From: Chloroflexota bacterium
GTDB taxonomy: Bacteria > Chloroflexota > UBA6077 > CF-72
Reading direction: 5' to 3'
Length of the DNA stretch: 5,900 nt
NCBI GenBank assembly: GCA_019242065.1
Contig: JAFAWJ010000808.1
Coordinates: forward strand, 1-5,900
A program made the position numbers and the translations under genes. Shown here piece by piece: positions 5,449 to 5,900 of this stretch. Positions within the stretch are counted from its first letter, which is position 1. Each line of letters opens with the position of its first letter. The notes below the pieces were generated by a model. It made no database searches, was not told where the DNA came from, and was given only the letters and a program-made list of their open reading frames with translations.

Positions 5449-5900
5449 GCGTCGACTGGTCGACGCTGAAGGGCGTACTGATCGATCTCGACGGCGTGGT
5501 GTATATCGGCCGCGAGCCGATTCCCGGCGCGGGGCGGTTTCTGAGTGAAGCCCGCCGCCGCGGGCTCAAGTTTCTGCTGGTGACCAACAACTCCACGACC
5601 AGTCCGGAGCACGTCGCCGAGCGGCTCGGCGGCATGCAGATTGACGTCGAGCCCGACGAGATCCTGACCAGCGCACAGGCCGCGGTGGGCTACGTCAAGC
5701 GGCACGCGGCGCCGGGGACGCGCGTGCGCATTGTCGGCGAAGCCGGTTTGCGGCAGGCGGCTGAAGAAGAAGGGCTGGTGGTCGTCGACGGCGACGCGGG
5801 TGCCGAGTGGGTGATTGCCGGGCTGGACCGCGCCTTTACCTATGAGAAGCTGGCGGCGGCGACGCGCGCGATCATGGGCGGGGCGCACTTTGTGGCAACC
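5445..5900 (+). CDS. HAD-IIA (NagD-like) phosphatase, N-terminal part, cut by the right edge
   Basis: A GTG at 5445 opens a frame of 152 codons that runs off the window. The nucleophile motif GVLIDLDGVVY (10-20) has D14 as phospho-acceptor and D16 as acid/base. PIPGAGRFLSEARRRGLKFLLVTNNST follows, with the motif II Thr at T47 and the TNNS signature of subfamily IIA. The cap begins after about residue 55: DEILTSAQAA, VRIVGEAGLRQA and WVIAGLDRAFTYEKL (122-136). The last residues GGAHFVAT match the point where the family returns to the core, so roughly the C-terminal 40 percent, including motifs III and IV, is missing. The family dephosphorylates small phosphate esters (nucleotides, phosphoglycolate, glycerol phosphate, pyridoxal phosphate); which one applies here cannot be told. 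The start overlaps the epimerase stop by 4 bp. No Shine-Dalgarno is present, so translation probably depends on reinitiation. An inverted repeat covers codons 2-8. Confidence 0.92.
   Translation, partial: MSVDWSTLKGVLIDLDGVVYIGREPIPGAGRFLSEARRRGLKFLLVTNNSTTSPEHVAERLGGMQIDVEPDEILTSAQAAVGYVKRHAAPGTRVRIVGEAGLRQAAEEEGLVVVDGDAGAEWVIAGLDRAFTYEKLAAATRAIMGGAHFVAT
5448..5467. repeat. Perfect inverted repeat at the epimerase/HAD junction
   Basis: The arms AGCGTCGAC (5448-5456) and GTCGACGCT (5459-5467) are perfect 9-bp complements around TG. In RNA this would form an 8-bp stem with a four-base CUGG loop, starting one base after the GTG start codon of the HAD gene. As DNA it is a compact dyad of operator size. 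It is not followed by a T run, so it is not an intrinsic terminator, and it lies within coding sequence, so chance cannot be excluded. Confidence 0.5.

Overview
This is a GC-rich window (about two thirds G+C by eye, with strong G/C preference at third codon positions). It is tightly packed with ordinary-looking chromosomal genes. I see no RNA genes, CRISPR arrays, insertion sequences or phage genes. The gene set, the almost complete lack of Shine-Dalgarno sequences and the several -10-like hexamers close to start codons suggest a free-living GC-rich bacterium. Chloroflexota is my best guess and Actinomycetota the alternative. This is an impression from protein style, not a placement.

Layout: (1) The left edge (1-59, +) carries the last codons of a gene that begins outside the window. 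It converges on and overlaps a minus-strand gene (14-1189) for a universal stress protein domain fused to a ParB-like 'DGHHR' domain and a helical C-terminal domain. (2) A 131-bp divergent intergenic region (1190-1320) separates that gene from a plus-strand pair: an alpha/beta-hydrolase-fold protein (1321-2097) whose catalytic serine position is alanine, and a GNAT acetyltransferase (2124-2729). (3) The acetyltransferase frame converges on and overlaps by 119 bp a minus-strand DUF72/YecE-family gene (2611-3525). (4) Only 40 bp separate the DUF72 start from the divergent start of murQ (3566-4474), the MurNAc-6-phosphate etherase of peptidoglycan recycling. (5) murQ is followed after 20 bp by an extended-SDR NAD-dependent epimerase/dehydratase (4495-5448). 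This overlaps by 4 bp a HAD-IIA (NagD-like) phosphatase (5445 to the right edge), which is cut off by the window.

How the genes may work together: murQ, the SDR and the HAD phosphatase lie in one direction with gaps of 20 and -4 bp, so they may form an amino-sugar or nucleotide-sugar related operon. The SDR and HAD substrates cannot be read from sequence. The hydrolase-like gene and the acetyltransferase look like a two-gene unit with no evident pathway link. I found no clear multi-gene novel system. The most unusual items are the three-part stress protein/ParB-like fusion, the serine-less hydrolase, the antisense gene overlap with a marked codon-bias asymmetry, and a perfect 9-bp-arm inverted repeat lying on the stop/start junction of the SDR and HAD genes.
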